64,000 nucleotides of DNA, from the NCBI RefSeq assembly GCF_029893325.1, contig NZ_JARXWL010000001.1, positions 1 through 64,000 of the forward strand. Direction: 5' to 3'. The DNA comes from Enterococcus sp. PF1-24 (GTDB taxonomy: Bacteria; Bacillota; Bacilli; Lactobacillales; Enterococcaceae). The notes below the pieces were generated by a model, which was not told the origin of the DNA, did not search any database, and saw only the letters and a program-made list of their open reading frames with translations. Below are positions 18,772 to 28,712 of the stretch, piece by piece (within the stretch, counting starts at the first letter, position 1; each line of letters begins with the position of its first letter). Position numbers and translations under genes: made by a program.

Positions 18772-21700
18772 TTAAAGCATATCAAAAAGTGACAATTGAT
18801 TTTCATCCGGCAAATCTTTTAATACACCATTATCGTTCATATACTCTATTAATGTTTTGGAAACTTTTCCCCGGGTAGCTAAGTCTTCTTTTGATAGAAA
18901 TTCTTCTTCTTCCCGTGCTGCAACGATTTGTTTCGCCACGTTTTCTCCCAAACTCGGTACTGCTCTAAATGGTGCAATTAATTTATTACCTTCAATCACA
19001 AAGTTTTTCGCATCAGATTTATATAAATCAATCATGCCAAACTCAAAACCTCGCTCCAACATTTCATTAGCTAACTCTAGTACCGTTAACAAATTCTTTT
19101 CTTTAGTAGAAGCTTCAAGACCTTTATCAGTGATTTCTTGCATGCGAGCTTTAACCGCCGCCTTGCCTTTCGACATAGCAACTAAATCAAAATCATCTGC
19201 TCGAACTGAGAAATAAGCACAATAATATAAAATTGGGAAATAAACTTTGAAATAAGCCACCCGCAAAGCCATCAATACATAAGCTGTCGCATGGGCTTTC
19301 GGGAACATATATTTAATTTTAGAACAAGAATCAATATACCACTCAGGCACATTATTTTCTCGCATCGCTTTTAAATAAGTTTCCCGCAACTCATCATCAA
19401 TTTTATTCCATTGACCTTTACGCACTGTCTCCATAATTTTGAAGGCCATACCACTTTCTAAGCCAGCATGAATCAAGTAAACCATAATATCATCCCGACA
19501 ACCGATTACTTCAGCAAGGTTGGCTTCACCACGCCGAATTAATTCGTCAGCGTTACCTAAATAAACGTCGGTCCCATGGGAAAGCCCAGAAATTTGTAGT
19601 AGTTCCGCAAAAGTTGAAGGATTAGTTTGATCTAACATCCCCCGAACAAAACGCGTCCCAAATTCAGGGATTCCTAAAGTTCCTGTTTTTGAATAAATTT
19701 GCTCTGGGTCAACGCCTAAAACTTCAGTTCCAGAGAAAATCCGCATCACTTCAGGATCATCAGCTGGAATCGTTTTAGGATCAATCCCTGATAAATCCTG
19801 CAACATCCGAATTACGGTTGGATCATCATGTCCCAGAATATCGAGTTTTAACACATTATCATGAATGGAATGGAAATCAAAATGGGTAGTTTTCCATTCG
19901 GCATTTTGATCATCAGCAGGAAATTGAACAGGTGTGAAATCATAAACATCCATATAATCAGGAATTACAATAATCCCCCCCGGATGCTGACCCGTTGTTC
20001 GCTTCACGCCAGTGGCGCCTTTCGCTAAACGATCAATTTCCGCTGAACGAATTTGCATATTATTATCTCGTTCATAACCTTTAACGAAACCATAAGCTGT
20101 TTTATCGGCAACCGTACCAATAGTTCCTGCCCGATAAACATACTCTTCACCGAAAAGCACTTTTGTATAGTCATGGGCTTTCGCTTGATATTCACCAGAG
20201 AAATTTAAATCAATATCGGGTACTTTATCTCCGTAAAATCCTAAGAAAGTTTCAAATGGGATATCGTGACCATCTTTAAAGAGACGAGTGTCACATTTCG
20301 GACAATTTTTCTCAGGCATATCAAAACCAGAACCATATGTTCCATCTTCATAAAACTCAGAATACTGACAATTCGGACAGTGATAATGTGGCGCTAACGG
20401 ATTAACTTCCGTAATCCCCGTCATAGTGGCAACAAAACTAGAGCCTACCGAACCACGAGAACCTACCAAATAACCGTCTTCCATACTTTTATGCACCAGT
20501 TTTTGTGAGATTAAATAAATTACTGAGAAACCATTACCAATAATGGAATCCAATTCTTTTTTCAAGCGTTTTTCAACAATATCTGGTAAAGGATCCCCAT
20601 ATAATTCTTTGGCGCGATTATAACTTAAATCCGTAATTTCTTGCTCAGAACCGGGAATTTTTGGCGTATATAATTCATCTTTAACAGGGATAACTTCTTC
20701 ACAAGCTTCCGCCAATTGATTTGGTGCTTCCACCACAATTCTTTTGGCTATCTCTTCTCCTAAAAATTGAAAAGCGGTTAGCATCTCATCTGTCGTTCTA
20801 AAATGCACAGCCGGTAAGGAATGCCGATTTAAAGGATTCGCTCCCCCCATAGAATTAATTAAAATTTTACGGTAAATCGCATCTTCTTCATTTAAATAAT
20901 GCACATTCCCCGTTGCCACCACTGGTTTTCCTAATTCATCACCAATCGCAATCAAATTACTAATAATTTCTTCCAAATCTTTTTCAGATTTCACCATTTC
21001 TTGCTCTAACAAAGGTGCATAAACAGCTTTGGGCATCACTTCAATATAATCATAAAATTTTGCCCGCTCTTTTGCTTCATCCACCCCTTTTTGCATCATG
21101 GCTTCAAAAACTTCCCCTTGACTACAGGCTGTTCCGATTAGTAAACCTTCACGAAACTTGCTTAGTTGTGAGCGTGGAATCCGTGGTACTCTTTCAAAAT
21201 ATTCAACATTTGACATGGAAATCAATTTAAATAGATTTTTCAAACCGGCTTGCGTTTGCGCTAAAACTGTTGCGTGAAACGGTCGCGCCCGCTTGTAAGA
21301 GTCACCTTCACCAATATGAGCATTTAATTGATCGTGGAAAAGCATCTGATGATTTTCCATCGCTTCTTTAATAAAAATCCACGCTAAATGACCGGTTGCT
21401 TCCGCATCAAAAATAGCTCGGTGATGCTGCTCTAAGCTGACACCAAATTTTTTCGATAGCACCCCTAAACCAAAACGTTTAAAATCAGGATATAAATAAC
21501 GCGCCAATTCTAACGTATCGATTACAGGATTTTCGGCATCAAGTATGCCATATTTTTGATAACTAGTGTTTAAGAAACCCATATCAAATGCGGCATTATG
21601 GGCAACTAAAATACTATCTTTTGAAAACTCTAAAAACAGCCGCAGCACTTCTTCTTCACTCTTGGAACCTCTAACCATTTCATCCGTAATACCAGTTAAA

Positions 21701-23124
21701 TTAATAGTTGTTGCCGAAAGTGGATGACCAGGATCAATAAATTCATCAAAGCTTTCTAAGACATTCCCTTTATGCATTTTGACAGCGGCTAACTCAATAA
21801 TCGTATCGTAAACCGCAGATAAACCAGTGGTTTCCACATCAAATACTACATAAGTGCCATCGCTTAAATTTTCATGAGCATCATTATAAGCAATCGGTAC
21901 TCCGTCATCAACAACATTGGCTTCAATACCATAAATAATTTTCACACCGGCTTTTTTACCAGCATTATGGGCATCAGGAAAAGCTTGCGCACCGCCATGA
22001 TCCGTAATCGCTATCGCTTTATGCCCCCACTTACCCGCTTGAGCGACTAAATCACCAATATTATTAGTGGCGTCCATCGTACTCATATTACTGTGAAGAT
22101 GTAGCTCTACTCTTTTTTCGCCCTCTGGTGCATAATCTTTCCGCGGGGCTTTTTTCACTTCGGTAATATCATTAGCGTTCATGACTAAATCCCGCATAAA
22201 AGTGTCTTCTTGCACACTACCACGAACTTTTAACCAATCGCCAGTATTAATTGCTTCAAAAGCAGCTTCGTCATCATCACCATTAGAAAATTTCTTAATA
22301 CTAAAGGAAGAAGTGTAATCGGTAACTTTCATAATAAGCAACTTCCGTTTGGATTTTAACTCTCTGATTTCTTTAGAGAAAACCATACCTTCAATTGTTA
22401 CGCGCCGTTCTTCTTCAATAATTTCGCTCATTGGCGTAATGACTTCATCATTAGGAATCGTACGTCCTAGTTGCAAGGGACCACTAGCAGCAGGTCCTTG
22501 TGATTGTTGGACTTTCTTCCTTTGTTCATGATTAGCCAAATTCTCAGCCGCTTGGCGCATGAATAATTCTTGTTGCTCTCTTTGTTTTTCTTCAAAAGCA
22601 ATTTGAGCTTGCTGTGCTTGCTCGTGATCAACTTCAGGAATAATTTGAAATTTTGGAAAACCTAATTGTTGATAGTAACCTTGCACTTGGGGTAAAAATT
22701 GTTGCCGCAAATAATCAATCATCGCTTCATTGCTAACCGATATCATGATTTTTTCTTCTTTAATTACTGGTAACTGCTGTTTGATGGCTTGTTGCGCCAC
22801 TTTATTATCATTACAGTAGTCTTGTAAAATGACTTGCCAATAATCTTGTAAAAGACTTTCATCATAACTATTATCTTCAGTCTTAATTTTTAATTGGACT
22901 TCCGCAATTTCTTGAAAAGCTAAACTTAATTGCATCTGAAAAGAGCGGTATAAAGCAATTGGTAAAATTTTCGGAAACTGTAAAGTAAACTCCCAGATTC
23001 GCGATTTTTGATGGACAACCACACCAGCAATTTCCCCCGCCTTAATCAACGAATTTTCTCGCTCTTCAGGATTTAATTGCATTTGATCTAATAAATTATT
23101 AAACATTTCTATCTTTTGGGACAA
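18772..23124 (-). CDS. polC: DNA polymerase III alpha subunit, PolC type
   Basis: The main replicative polymerase of low-GC Gram-positives. It has 1450 residues: an N-terminal domain (1-220), an OB fold (about 230-330), a PHP domain ([14 protein letters not shown] near 340) interrupted by the DEDD proofreading exonuclease ([16 protein letters not shown], then [10 protein letters not shown]), the polymerase core ([12 protein letters not shown] with metal Asp residues; a zinc site with CPNC and CPKC), helix-hairpin-helix repeats and the beta-clamp motif QLSLFDML at the extreme C terminus. All motifs are intact. In many Bacilli proS lies immediately upstream; here a methyltransferase gene does. 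Confidence 0.98.
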   Translation of the reverse strand: MSQKIEMFNNLLDQMQLNPEERENSLIKAGEIAGVVVHQKSRIWEFTLQFPKILPIALYRSFQMQLSLAFQEIAEVQLKIKTEDNSYDESLLQDYWQVILQDYCNDNKVAQQAIKQQLPVIKEEKIMISVSNEAMIDYLRQQFLPQVQGYYQQLGFPKFQIIPEVDHEQAQQAQIAFEEKQREQQELFMRQAAENLANHEQRKKVQQSQGPAASGPLQLGRTIPNDEVITPMSEIIEEERRVTIEGMVFSKEIRELKSKRKLLIMKVTDYTSSFSIKKFSNGDDDEAAFEAINTGDWLKVRGSVQEDTFMRDLVMNANDITEVKKAPRKDYAPEGEKRVELHLHSNMSTMDATNNIGDLVAQAGKWGHKAIAITDHGGAQAFPDAHNAGKKAGVKIIYGIEANVVDDGVPIAYNDAHENLSDGTYVVFDVETTGLSAVYDTIIELAAVKMHKGNVLESFDEFIDPGHPLSATTINLTGITDEMVRGSKSEEEVLRLFLEFSKDSILVAHNAAFDMGFLNTSYQKYGILDAENPVIDTLELARYLYPDFKRFGLGVLSKKFGVSLEQHHRAIFDAEATGHLAWIFIKEAMENHQMLFHDQLNAHIGEGDSYKRARPFHATVLAQTQAGLKNLFKLISMSNVEYFERVPRIPRSQLSKFREGLLIGTACSQGEVFEAMMQKGVDEAKERAKFYDYIEVMPKAVYAPLLEQEMVKSEKDLEEIISNLIAIGDELGKPVVATGNVHYLNEEDAIYRKILINSMGGANPLNRHSLPAVHFRTTDEMLTAFQFLGEEIAKRIVVEAPNQLAEACEEVIPVKDELYTPKIPGSEQEITDLSYNRAKELYGDPLPDIVEKRLKKELDSIIGNGFSVIYLISQKLVHKSMEDGYLVGSRGSVGSSFVATMTGITEVNPLAPHYHCPNCQYSEFYEDGTYGSGFDMPEKNCPKCDTRLFKDGHDIPFETFLGFYGDKVPDIDLNFSGEYQAKAHDYTKVLFGEEYVYRAGTIGTVADKTAYGFVKGYERDNNMQIRSAEIDRLAKGATGVKRTTGQHPGGIIVIPDYMDVYDFTPVQFPADDQNAEWKTTHFDFHSIHDNVLKLDILGHDDPTVIRMLQDLSGIDPKTIPADDPEVMRIFSGTEVLGVDPEQIYSKTGTLGIPEFGTRFVRGMLDQTNPSTFAELLQISGLSHGTDVYLGNADELIRRGEANLAEVIGCRDDIMVYLIHAGLESGMAFKIMETVRKGQWNKIDDELRETYLKAMRENNVPEWYIDSCSKIKYMFPKAHATAYVLMALRVAYFKVYFPILYYCAYFSVRADDFDLVAMSKGKAAVKARMQEITDKGLEASTKEKNLLTVLELANEMLERGFEFGMIDLYKSDAKNFVIEGNKLIAPFRAVPSLGENVAKQIVAAREEEEFLSKEDLATRGKVSKTLIEYMNDNGVLKDLPDENQLSLFDML

Positions 23125-23263
23125 AAAAGCAACTCCCTTCTTTTAACTTTCAGCATATTCTAGTATACCTTTTTTTCTTAGCTTTTTCATTAAAAATCAA
23201 GGCAAATTTATTTTCTTTACTACAGTAATTTTACAAGAACAGTGAAAACTAAAAAAGTAGGCT

Positions 23264-23885
23264 TTACAGTATCTCTGTTAACTTCTTAGCAGTCATGATA
23301 TAGATTGATTCTTTCGGGCTGATTTTCTTCTCTACCTGAAAGCCAGCAGCTATTAAACTTTTTTTCCATCGTTGCCGATGAAATTCGTATTGCTAGCGGT
23401 GGTCCTTGGATTGAACTTTCTTCTTTTTCATATTCTAAACAAAGAAAATAACCGCCAGTTTTTAAAACACGATTAAATTCCTTTAATACGTTTGGCAAAG
23501 AGCTTACTTCGTGTAGAATCAAAGAAGCTAACACAAAATCCACTTCTTTCTCTGCTAAAGGCAACTCTTCAATTTTTCTTGCAAGCAATTGAATGTTTTT
23601 GATATTTTCCGCCTTAGCTTTATTATCAATCACTTCAAGCATCTGTTGATCCATATCTAATGCAAAAACCGTTGCTTCTGTTTGTTTGGCTGCGGGAATT
23701 GTTAAATAACCTGAGCCAGCCCCTGCATCAAGAATCTGACTGTCTGTTTTAATTGGTAAATGATTAATTATTTCTTCTGGTGGCAATGTTCTTTGACGCA
23801 TAGCACTATCTAAAAAAGCTATTTTGGATAGAAATGCTTGCTGATTACCCCCTGGATGATTTTCTTGATGACTATGATTTGACAT
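23264..23885 (-). pseudogene. SAM-dependent methyltransferase with a frameshift near the 3' end
   Basis: A class I methyltransferase: motif I ILDAGAGSGYLTIP, motif II FALDMDQQML, motif IV DFVLASLILHEV. The frame is intact for about 180 residues, then stops at 23286 after an unrelated tail (NSCWLSGREENQPER). Removing one A from a run of seven (23359-23365 on the plus strand, T7) restores a normal family C terminus reading SLIAAGFQVEKKISPKESIY and ending at 23264. So this is a one-base insertion in a homopolymer, a sequencing error or polymerase slippage. Start ATG at 23885 follows AAGGAG. It sits beside an Rrf2 regulator gene and may be controlled by it. Confidence 0.8.
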
Positions 23886-23972
23886 ATGTTTTCTCCTTAC
23901 TGTTTTTAATCTCATTAATTAAAGAGTGTATTTATCTTTAATTAATGTAAAAATAAAACATAACCTTAAACA

Positions 23973-24380
23973 CTAATGAATATGGTTATGTTCTGTCGCA
24001 TCTTGAACTACTTGATAAATTGTTTTTTCTGCTAAAAAAGTGGTTAAGCTAGTTTCTGCTTCTCGCATAACTTTTTGCAACTGGCAATCTTCGGAATCAC
24101 TATGACAAGTAAAAATCGTCCCACTGCCTTCAATTGCTTGGGTTACATCAAGAAAAGTAATCTCTTCTTTCTTTTTCCTTAAGCTGTAACCACCATTTAC
24201 TCCAGGGGTAGATTGAATAAGATTAGCTTTAACCAATTGCGTTAATATTTTTGAAAGATAAGTTGGCGACATCGCTAAATGCTGCGCTAATGGTTGTAAA
24301 CTCATATTTTCATGACCTTCTTGTTTCACCATATAAGCAACAATATGAAGCGCATAATTGGTAGCTTTCGTATATTTCAC
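23973..24380 (-). CDS. Rrf2-family transcriptional regulator
   Basis: A winged-helix repressor of the Rrf2 group. From the GTG at 24380 (GAGAGGTG upstream) it begins VKYTKATNYALHIVAYM, and the recognition helix region is LAQHLAMSPTYLSKILTQL. Two cysteines (TCHSDSEDCQL) lie where other members bind an iron-sulphur cluster, but the third cysteine is not seen, so cluster binding is doubtful. It is followed by the methyltransferase gene in the opposite order expected for an operon (regulator upstream, 88 bases). Rrf2-methyltransferase pairs are common in Lactobacillales. Confidence 0.85.
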   Translation of the reverse strand: MKYTKATNYALHIVAYMVKQEGHENMSLQPLAQHLAMSPTYLSKILTQLVKANLIQSTPGVNGGYSLRKKKEEITFLDVTQAIEGSGTIFTCHSDSEDCQLQKVMREAETSLTTFLAEKTIYQVVQDATEHNHIH

Positions 24381-24458
24381 TCTAACACCTCTCTTCGCGG
24401 ATATTAACGACACTATTTATCTACAATAGTAAATTTCTTGCATTTTGTCAAACTATTT

Positions 24459-24716
24459 TTAAAATTTAAGACTATCACTAAAATTTTTCAACTCTACTTT
24501 TTTGTTTTCTGTCAGCTGATTAAATTCAATATTGGCAACAGCTCCTTCTAGTGCATAAAGGTGAACTAAACAAACTTCTGGATAATAAGCTTTAAGTTTC
24601 ATAAAAGCTTGTTGTGAACCTACTTCTCTTAAATTTTCCGCTGAAGTAATTCCTACTGTCGTTAATTTTTTCTGCATTTCGGCACCAATGTTAAGCATTT
24701 CTTTTAATTCAGTCAT
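24459..24716 (-). CDS. TfoX C-terminal-domain protein
   Basis: An 85-residue protein from the ATG at 24716 that matches the TfoX_C fold alone (LNIGAEMQKKLTTVGITSAE, a helix-hairpin-helix-like start, then a cysteine in PEVCLVHLYALEGA). TfoX_C proteins stand alone in many Firmicutes with unknown role, and no competence genes are nearby. Start choice: GGAGG lies 11 bases before ATG 24716; an upstream ATG at 24752 overlaps the MerR gene and lacks a good site. It is encoded directly after the MerR regulator. Confidence 0.75.
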   Translation of the reverse strand: MTELKEMLNIGAEMQKKLTTVGITSAENLREVGSQQAFMKLKAYYPEVCLVHLYALEGAVANIEFNQLTENKKVELKNFSDSLKF

Positions 24717-24738
24717 TTTATCTGATTCCTCCCTATTT

Positions 24739-25179
24739 TTAAACTTTATCAAAAGCTGATTGTAAACCTAGTTGATTCTTTTCAAGAGACATCCATTTTA
24801 TTTGTTTATTAATAATTTCAGTTGCATTTGGAGATTGGTAAACTTCAATTTTTTCATCAATTTGTGTTAGATTATCTTCTAAACTTTTAATTTGGCTAAC
24901 AACCGCTTGACGATGTGTTAGGAGCAGCGCTTTTCTTTCTGTAACAGTCTTAGAGCCCTCCATAACTAAATTGATGTAAGTTCTGATTTCTTTAATCTGC
25001 ATCCCTGTATCTTTTAAACAACAGATTGTTTTAAAAATATTAATATCCGAATCGGTAAATTCACGATTGCCAGCTTTATTTCGCGTGACAAAAGGCAATA
25101 ACCCTTCTTTTTCATAATAGCGAATTGTATAGGCTGAAATATCAAATAACTCGGCTACTTCACTAATTGTATAGCTCAT
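24739..25179 (-). CDS. MerR-family transcriptional regulator
   Basis: A 146-residue MerR protein. The DNA-binding head is YTISEVAELFDISAYTIRYY with EKEGLLPFVTRNKAGNREF, followed by the dimerisation coiled coil. No cysteine cluster for metal sensing is seen, so it belongs to the YhdM/AdhR-like group. It is divergent from an SDR reductase gene; a MerR-type palindrome lies in the shared promoter at 25231-25250, so that gene is the probable target. Confidence 0.9.
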   Translation of the reverse strand: MSYTISEVAELFDISAYTIRYYEKEGLLPFVTRNKAGNREFTDSDINIFKTICCLKDTGMQIKEIRTYINLVMEGSKTVTERKALLLTHRQAVVSQIKSLEDNLTQIDEKIEVYQSPNATEIINKQIKWMSLEKNQLGLQSAFDKV

Positions 25180-25227
25180 TTTGTAATTCCCCTTTAATAG
25201 CTATTGTAAATTTATTTACAAAAAGCC

Positions 25228-25250
25228 TTGACTTAGACTTAACTCTAAGT
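25228..25250 (+). promoter_or_regulatory. MerR-type operator upstream of the SDR gene
   Basis: TTGACT (25228-25233) is followed by the palindrome ACTTAGACTTAACTCTAAGT (25231-25250). It fits between -35 and a -10 with the long spacing that MerR proteins act on. The -10 (about TAGCCT at 25253) is weak. Confidence 0.6.
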
Positions 25251-25327
25251 GATAGCCTAAATATATCGTACAAATGATACAATTTCAAGTTCGATTTTAT
25301 CAAAAATCTTTAGGAGTGATTTATGTA

Positions 25328-26356
25328 ATGAAAAACAAAGTATTAGTAACTGGTGGAACTGGCTTTTTAGGGCTACAAATCATTTTTCAATTGTTGCAAC
25401 AAGGTTATCAAGTAAGGACGACACTACGTTCAATAGCTAGTAAAGATAAAATAATTGAAACTCTGCAAACAAACGGTCTGACAAATTTGGAACAACTGAG
25501 CTTTATTGAAACTGATTTATCAAAAAATGCTCACTGGCCAGCAGCAATGGCCGACTGTGAATACGTATTAAGTGTGGCTTCCCCAGTCTTTTTCACGATT
25601 CCAGAAAATGAAGAAGACGCCCTTCGTCCTGCGGTGGACGGCATTACTCGGATATTAAAAGCTGCTAAAACAGCTGGTGTTAAACGCGTAGTTATGACTT
25701 CAAATTTTGGTGCTGTTAGTTTTAGTAAAAAGAACGCTAGGATTGCCACTACTGAAGATGACTGGACAAATCCTGAAGAAAAAGGTTTATCTATTTATGA
25801 AAAATCTAAACTTTTAGCAGAAAAAACTGCCTGGGATTTTATCAAAACAGAAGGTGGCGCTTTAGAATTTACTACAATCAACCCAGTAGCCATTTTTGGT
25901 TCACCACTAAGCAACCATATTTCTGGGAGCTTTAATCTTTTAAAGAATTTATTTGCTAATCCTGCAAAAGCTTATCCTAATTTGCCATTAAATATTGTGG
26001 ATGTAAAAGATGTAGCTGATTTGCATATTCGCGCCATGATAAGCCCACAGGCTAAAGGCCAACGATTTATTGCTACCGCTGACGGTCAAATTTCAATGTT
26101 AGAGATTGCCAATTTGATAAAAGAACAACGGCCTGAACTAGCTGATAAAGTTTCTACCAAAACCCTATCATCTACTCTGATTCGTATAACCGCCCTATTT
26201 AATCAACAAGCAAAAGAAGGTGCGCTATTTTTAAATATGAGCCGCAATGTCAGTAATGAAAAAGCGAAAAAACTTTTAAACTGGCAACCGACAACTAACG
26301 AAGAAATTGTCCTTAAATCCATTGATAGTATGGTAAAATACGGGATAATTAAATAA
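25328..26356 (+). CDS. NAD(P)-dependent epimerase/aldehyde reductase (extended SDR)
   Basis: An oxidoreductase of the extended short-chain dehydrogenase family, close to the dihydroflavonol/aldehyde reductase group. The cofactor motif VLVTGGTGFLG is at the N terminus, and the catalytic pair is in YEKSK near residue 158. From ATG 25328 it has 342 residues; the open frame begins at 25274, but residues before MKNKV do not belong to the fold. It is probably induced through the divergent MerR regulator under electrophile or aldehyde stress (inference). Confidence 0.88.
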   Translation: MKNKVLVTGGTGFLGLQIIFQLLQQGYQVRTTLRSIASKDKIIETLQTNGLTNLEQLSFIETDLSKNAHWPAAMADCEYVLSVASPVFFTIPENEEDALRPAVDGITRILKAAKTAGVKRVVMTSNFGAVSFSKKNARIATTEDDWTNPEEKGLSIYEKSKLLAEKTAWDFIKTEGGALEFTTINPVAIFGSPLSNHISGSFNLLKNLFANPAKAYPNLPLNIVDVKDVADLHIRAMISPQAKGQRFIATADGQISMLEIANLIKEQRPELADKVSTKTLSSTLIRITALFNQQAKEGALFLNMSRNVSNEKAKKLLNWQPTTNEEIVLKSIDSMVKYGIIK

Positions 26357-26365
26357 ATTCATGCA

Positions 26366-26402
26366 AAAAAAGGAATCAACTATAAAAGTTGACTCCTTTT
26401 TC
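26366..26402 (+). terminator. Terminator of the SDR gene
   Basis: Stem AAAAGGAATCAACT/AGTTGACTCCTTTT with one wobble pair and a five-base loop. It can also serve the leftward VOC gene ending at 26424. Confidence 0.85.
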
Positions 26403-26423
26403 TTTGCTAAAGATATTATTTTT

Positions 26424-26879
26424 CTACACAAATCCCATTACATATTCAGCTGGATACATGGTAATTTCTGCTGTTTCTGCAACAGTTAAACCTTGTTTAA
26501 GGCAATTTTTGATTACCGAATCCATACTTTCCGCAATTTCGATGATATTTTTATCAACATCATAAATTCTAATTGAGCGCTGTTTCCAAGGATACGCCTT
26601 TAGGTTATGCAGAAAAGTTACTTGGGGATTTTCTTTAAACCGCTGCTCGCACTCCTCAATATCTACTACTTCAAAATACAATTGAAAATTATTAGCCCTT
26701 TGAAGTTTTTTCAAGGGTTGACCAACTATCCCTTCATAATTCGCTTGTAGCGATAACCCATTTTCAAAAGCTGCGTGTTCTCCCAAATCCATCGTAACTG
26801 TTTGCTGTAAAATGTCTTGGTAGAATTTTTTGGCTTTTTCAATATTCTCAACAATCAGTAAAGTGCCGCCAAATTTCAT
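26424..26879 (-). CDS. VOC/glyoxalase-fold protein
   Basis: A 151-residue protein of the vicinal oxygen chelate superfamily: FGGTLLIVENIEKAKKFYQD at the start, and LYFEVVDIEECEQRF marking the second beta-alpha-beta module. The last 35 residues (VIKNCLKQGLTVAETAEITMYPAEYVMGFV) are an added helical tail. Such proteins include dioxygenases and drug-binding proteins; the substrate is not predictable. It is encoded after the AraC regulator. Confidence 0.8.
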   Translation of the reverse strand: MKFGGTLLIVENIEKAKKFYQDILQQTVTMDLGEHAAFENGLSLQANYEGIVGQPLKKLQRANNFQLYFEVVDIEECEQRFKENPQVTFLHNLKAYPWKQRSIRIYDVDKNIIEIAESMDSVIKNCLKQGLTVAETAEITMYPAEYVMGFV

Positions 26880-26913
26880 GATTCATCATCCTCTCTTCAA
26901 ATGAATTATAAAA

Positions 26914-27747
26914 CTAGAACTTAGCAACTTCACTGTAAAAATCGGACATATTTTTACGATATTCTTGTGGTGTAATACCACAAACAATTTTGAAATCTTT
27001 AATGAAATGCGAGCTATCATAATAACCTAGCGCAACAAATATTTCCATCAATGATTTTTGTGCTTGATTCAGCAGCCGTAAGGAATGATTGACTCTGACA
27101 ATTCGCGAAAAAGCCTTCAAACTTATCCCTAAATACTGATTGAAAAATCTATTTAACTGGCGTTCACTGTATGAAACCCTTTGAGAAATACTTTTTGAAG
27201 TCAACTTCCCTGAGTTTTCCGTAATCAATTGAATTGCGGCTGTCAATTCAACAGGATATTTTTCTTGAATATTATCTGCTAATAATTTTTCAACCTTAAC
27301 AAACAAACTTTCTGCCAGTTCTTCTTTTAAGAAAAATTCTCTGAGAGTCTTATCTATTAAAGGATTTATCGTTGCCAAAGAATCAATTGTATTTAATAAT
27401 TGATTTTGCTTAATACCACTAAAAGGAAAAAAGCCCGCTGGTTGAAATTCAATAATGAAAATAACATCACACTTATTAGCGATTTCCCCCACTTTTTTTG
27501 GTTCCGTTGTTGCCCCAAAAAGCATATGCTGTAAACCACTTTCATTATGATAATAAACTAAAGTCACACTGCCATGAGGCATAATCGTATACTTATCAGA
27601 AATGCTCTCTTCATCAGGAAAAGATAACGTAAAATTAGAAATCCACGGTCTTAATTCCTCACAAGGTAAAGCATAGACAAATTTTTCACTACCATCAATA
27701 ATTTCTCTTTTAGGGTTGATAGCATTAAGACTTTCTTGTTTAATCAT
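26914..27747 (-). CDS. AraC-family transcriptional regulator
   Basis: A 277-residue regulator. An N-terminal ligand-like domain (1-165, with ALPCEELRPWISNFTLSFPD, similar to DUF6597-type sensors) precedes the double helix-turn-helix C terminus (about 180-270: SYSERQLNRFFNQYLGISLK and YYDSSHFIKDFKIVCGITPQEY). It is probably expressed with the downstream VOC gene (34 bases) and possibly the upstream membrane protein gene. Inducer unknown. Confidence 0.88.
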   Translation of the reverse strand: MIKQESLNAINPKREIIDGSEKFVYALPCEELRPWISNFTLSFPDEESISDKYTIMPHGSVTLVYYHNESGLQHMLFGATTEPKKVGEIANKCDVIFIIEFQPAGFFPFSGIKQNQLLNTIDSLATINPLIDKTLREFFLKEELAESLFVKVEKLLADNIQEKYPVELTAAIQLITENSGKLTSKSISQRVSYSERQLNRFFNQYLGISLKAFSRIVRVNHSLRLLNQAQKSLMEIFVALGYYDSSHFIKDFKIVCGITPQEYRKNMSDFYSEVAKF

Positions 27748-27765
27748 AAGCTTTCTCCTTTATTA

Positions 27766-28446
27766 CTAAAAAGCATTCCACAATAGGCAAAAGACTACCA
27801 CACAGCCCCAAGCGTTTTTAGTTTTTTCAGAAACCTCTACCATTCCGTAAACAAAGATAAAGGTTGTTAAAATTTCAATCAAACCCCAAAAAGAGGTGCT
27901 GAAAAGGTGAAATAAAATACAAATAAGTCCACAAGTAACCCCGCCAACATTGATTTTATGATTAGGATATCGTTGATTAATTTTTTGACTAATTACAGCA
28001 TAATTAAAACCTTCAAAAAATCCCCAAGCTAAAGCAACTAACAGCATTCCGATAATTTTGACAGGTAAAGAACTTGCCAATAGCTCTGGCGTAACCATAA
28101 CAGATAACGGCTGATAGCCACTAAATTGTCCAGACACGACAATATAAATAATATAAGGAATATAACAAAGAGTTGTACCTATGATTGAAAGTAACGCTCC
28201 TTTTTTCCATAAGCCAAACTCCGAAAATTTTTCTTTCCGATAGAAACAAACTGCTACAATACCTAGTCCAGCCAGCGAAAATTGCATCAAAGAAGCAACT
28301 ACAGTGCGTAAAAGAATCGTAACTTCTTGATTTTTGATAAACGCTAATAATGGCTGACTAAAAACTGTACATATTATAAATCCAACTAGCGTAGCTAAAG
28401 CAATAATCCAAATATCCTTATCTAACTTTTTTTCATTATCCTTCAT
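27766..28446 (-). CDS. CPBP-like integral membrane protein (degenerate motif)
   Basis: A 226-residue protein with about six membrane segments. The region ALAWGFFEGFNYAVISQKIN and CILFHLF resembles the CPBP (CAAX protease/bacteriocin-processing) core. However, the usual EExxxR is reduced to FEGFNY, so protease activity is doubtful. It may be a non-catalytic relative. It is encoded between a tautomerase and the AraC gene on one strand with short gaps. Confidence 0.6.
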   Translation of the reverse strand: MKDNEKKLDKDIWIIALATLVGFIICTVFSQPLLAFIKNQEVTILLRTVVASLMQFSLAGLGIVAVCFYRKEKFSEFGLWKKGALLSIIGTTLCYIPYIIYIVVSGQFSGYQPLSVMVTPELLASSLPVKIIGMLLVALAWGFFEGFNYAVISQKINQRYPNHKINVGGVTCGLICILFHLFSTSFWGLIEILTTFIFVYGMVEVSEKTKNAWGCVVVFCLLWNAF

Positions 28447-28472
28447 TGTCTAATACTCCTTTTAAATAGCCC

Positions 28473-28691
28473 TTAATTTTCAAATTTAGTTTTTTCTTTA
28501 TATTCGGCTTTGATTTTATCAATACTTTTGCCGCCAATACCAAAATTAGTGTCATCTAATTCCTTAATTGTAATTGAAAAAAATTCTTGGGGAACATTCA
28601 TAATTTCAGAGGAAACTTCTGTTAATTTAGCAATTAATTGTTCCTTTTGAGCAATTGTTAAATGGCCACTTTCAATTGTAATATAAGGCAT
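28473..28691 (-). CDS. 4-oxalocrotonate tautomerase-family protein
   Basis: A 72-residue tautomerase-fold protein. The catalytic N-terminal proline is in place (MPYITIES; Met is removed), and the IKELDDTNFGIGGKS region is typical. These enzymes isomerise enol/keto acids, but the natural substrate of most small Firmicute members is unknown. It lies 22 bases after the alpha/beta hydrolase gene and is probably co-transcribed. Confidence 0.85.
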   Translation of the reverse strand: MPYITIESGHLTIAQKEQLIAKLTEVSSEIMNVPQEFFSITIKELDDTNFGIGGKSIDKIKAEYKEKTKFEN

Positions 28692-28712
28692 TTTCTATCT
28701 CCTTCACATATT

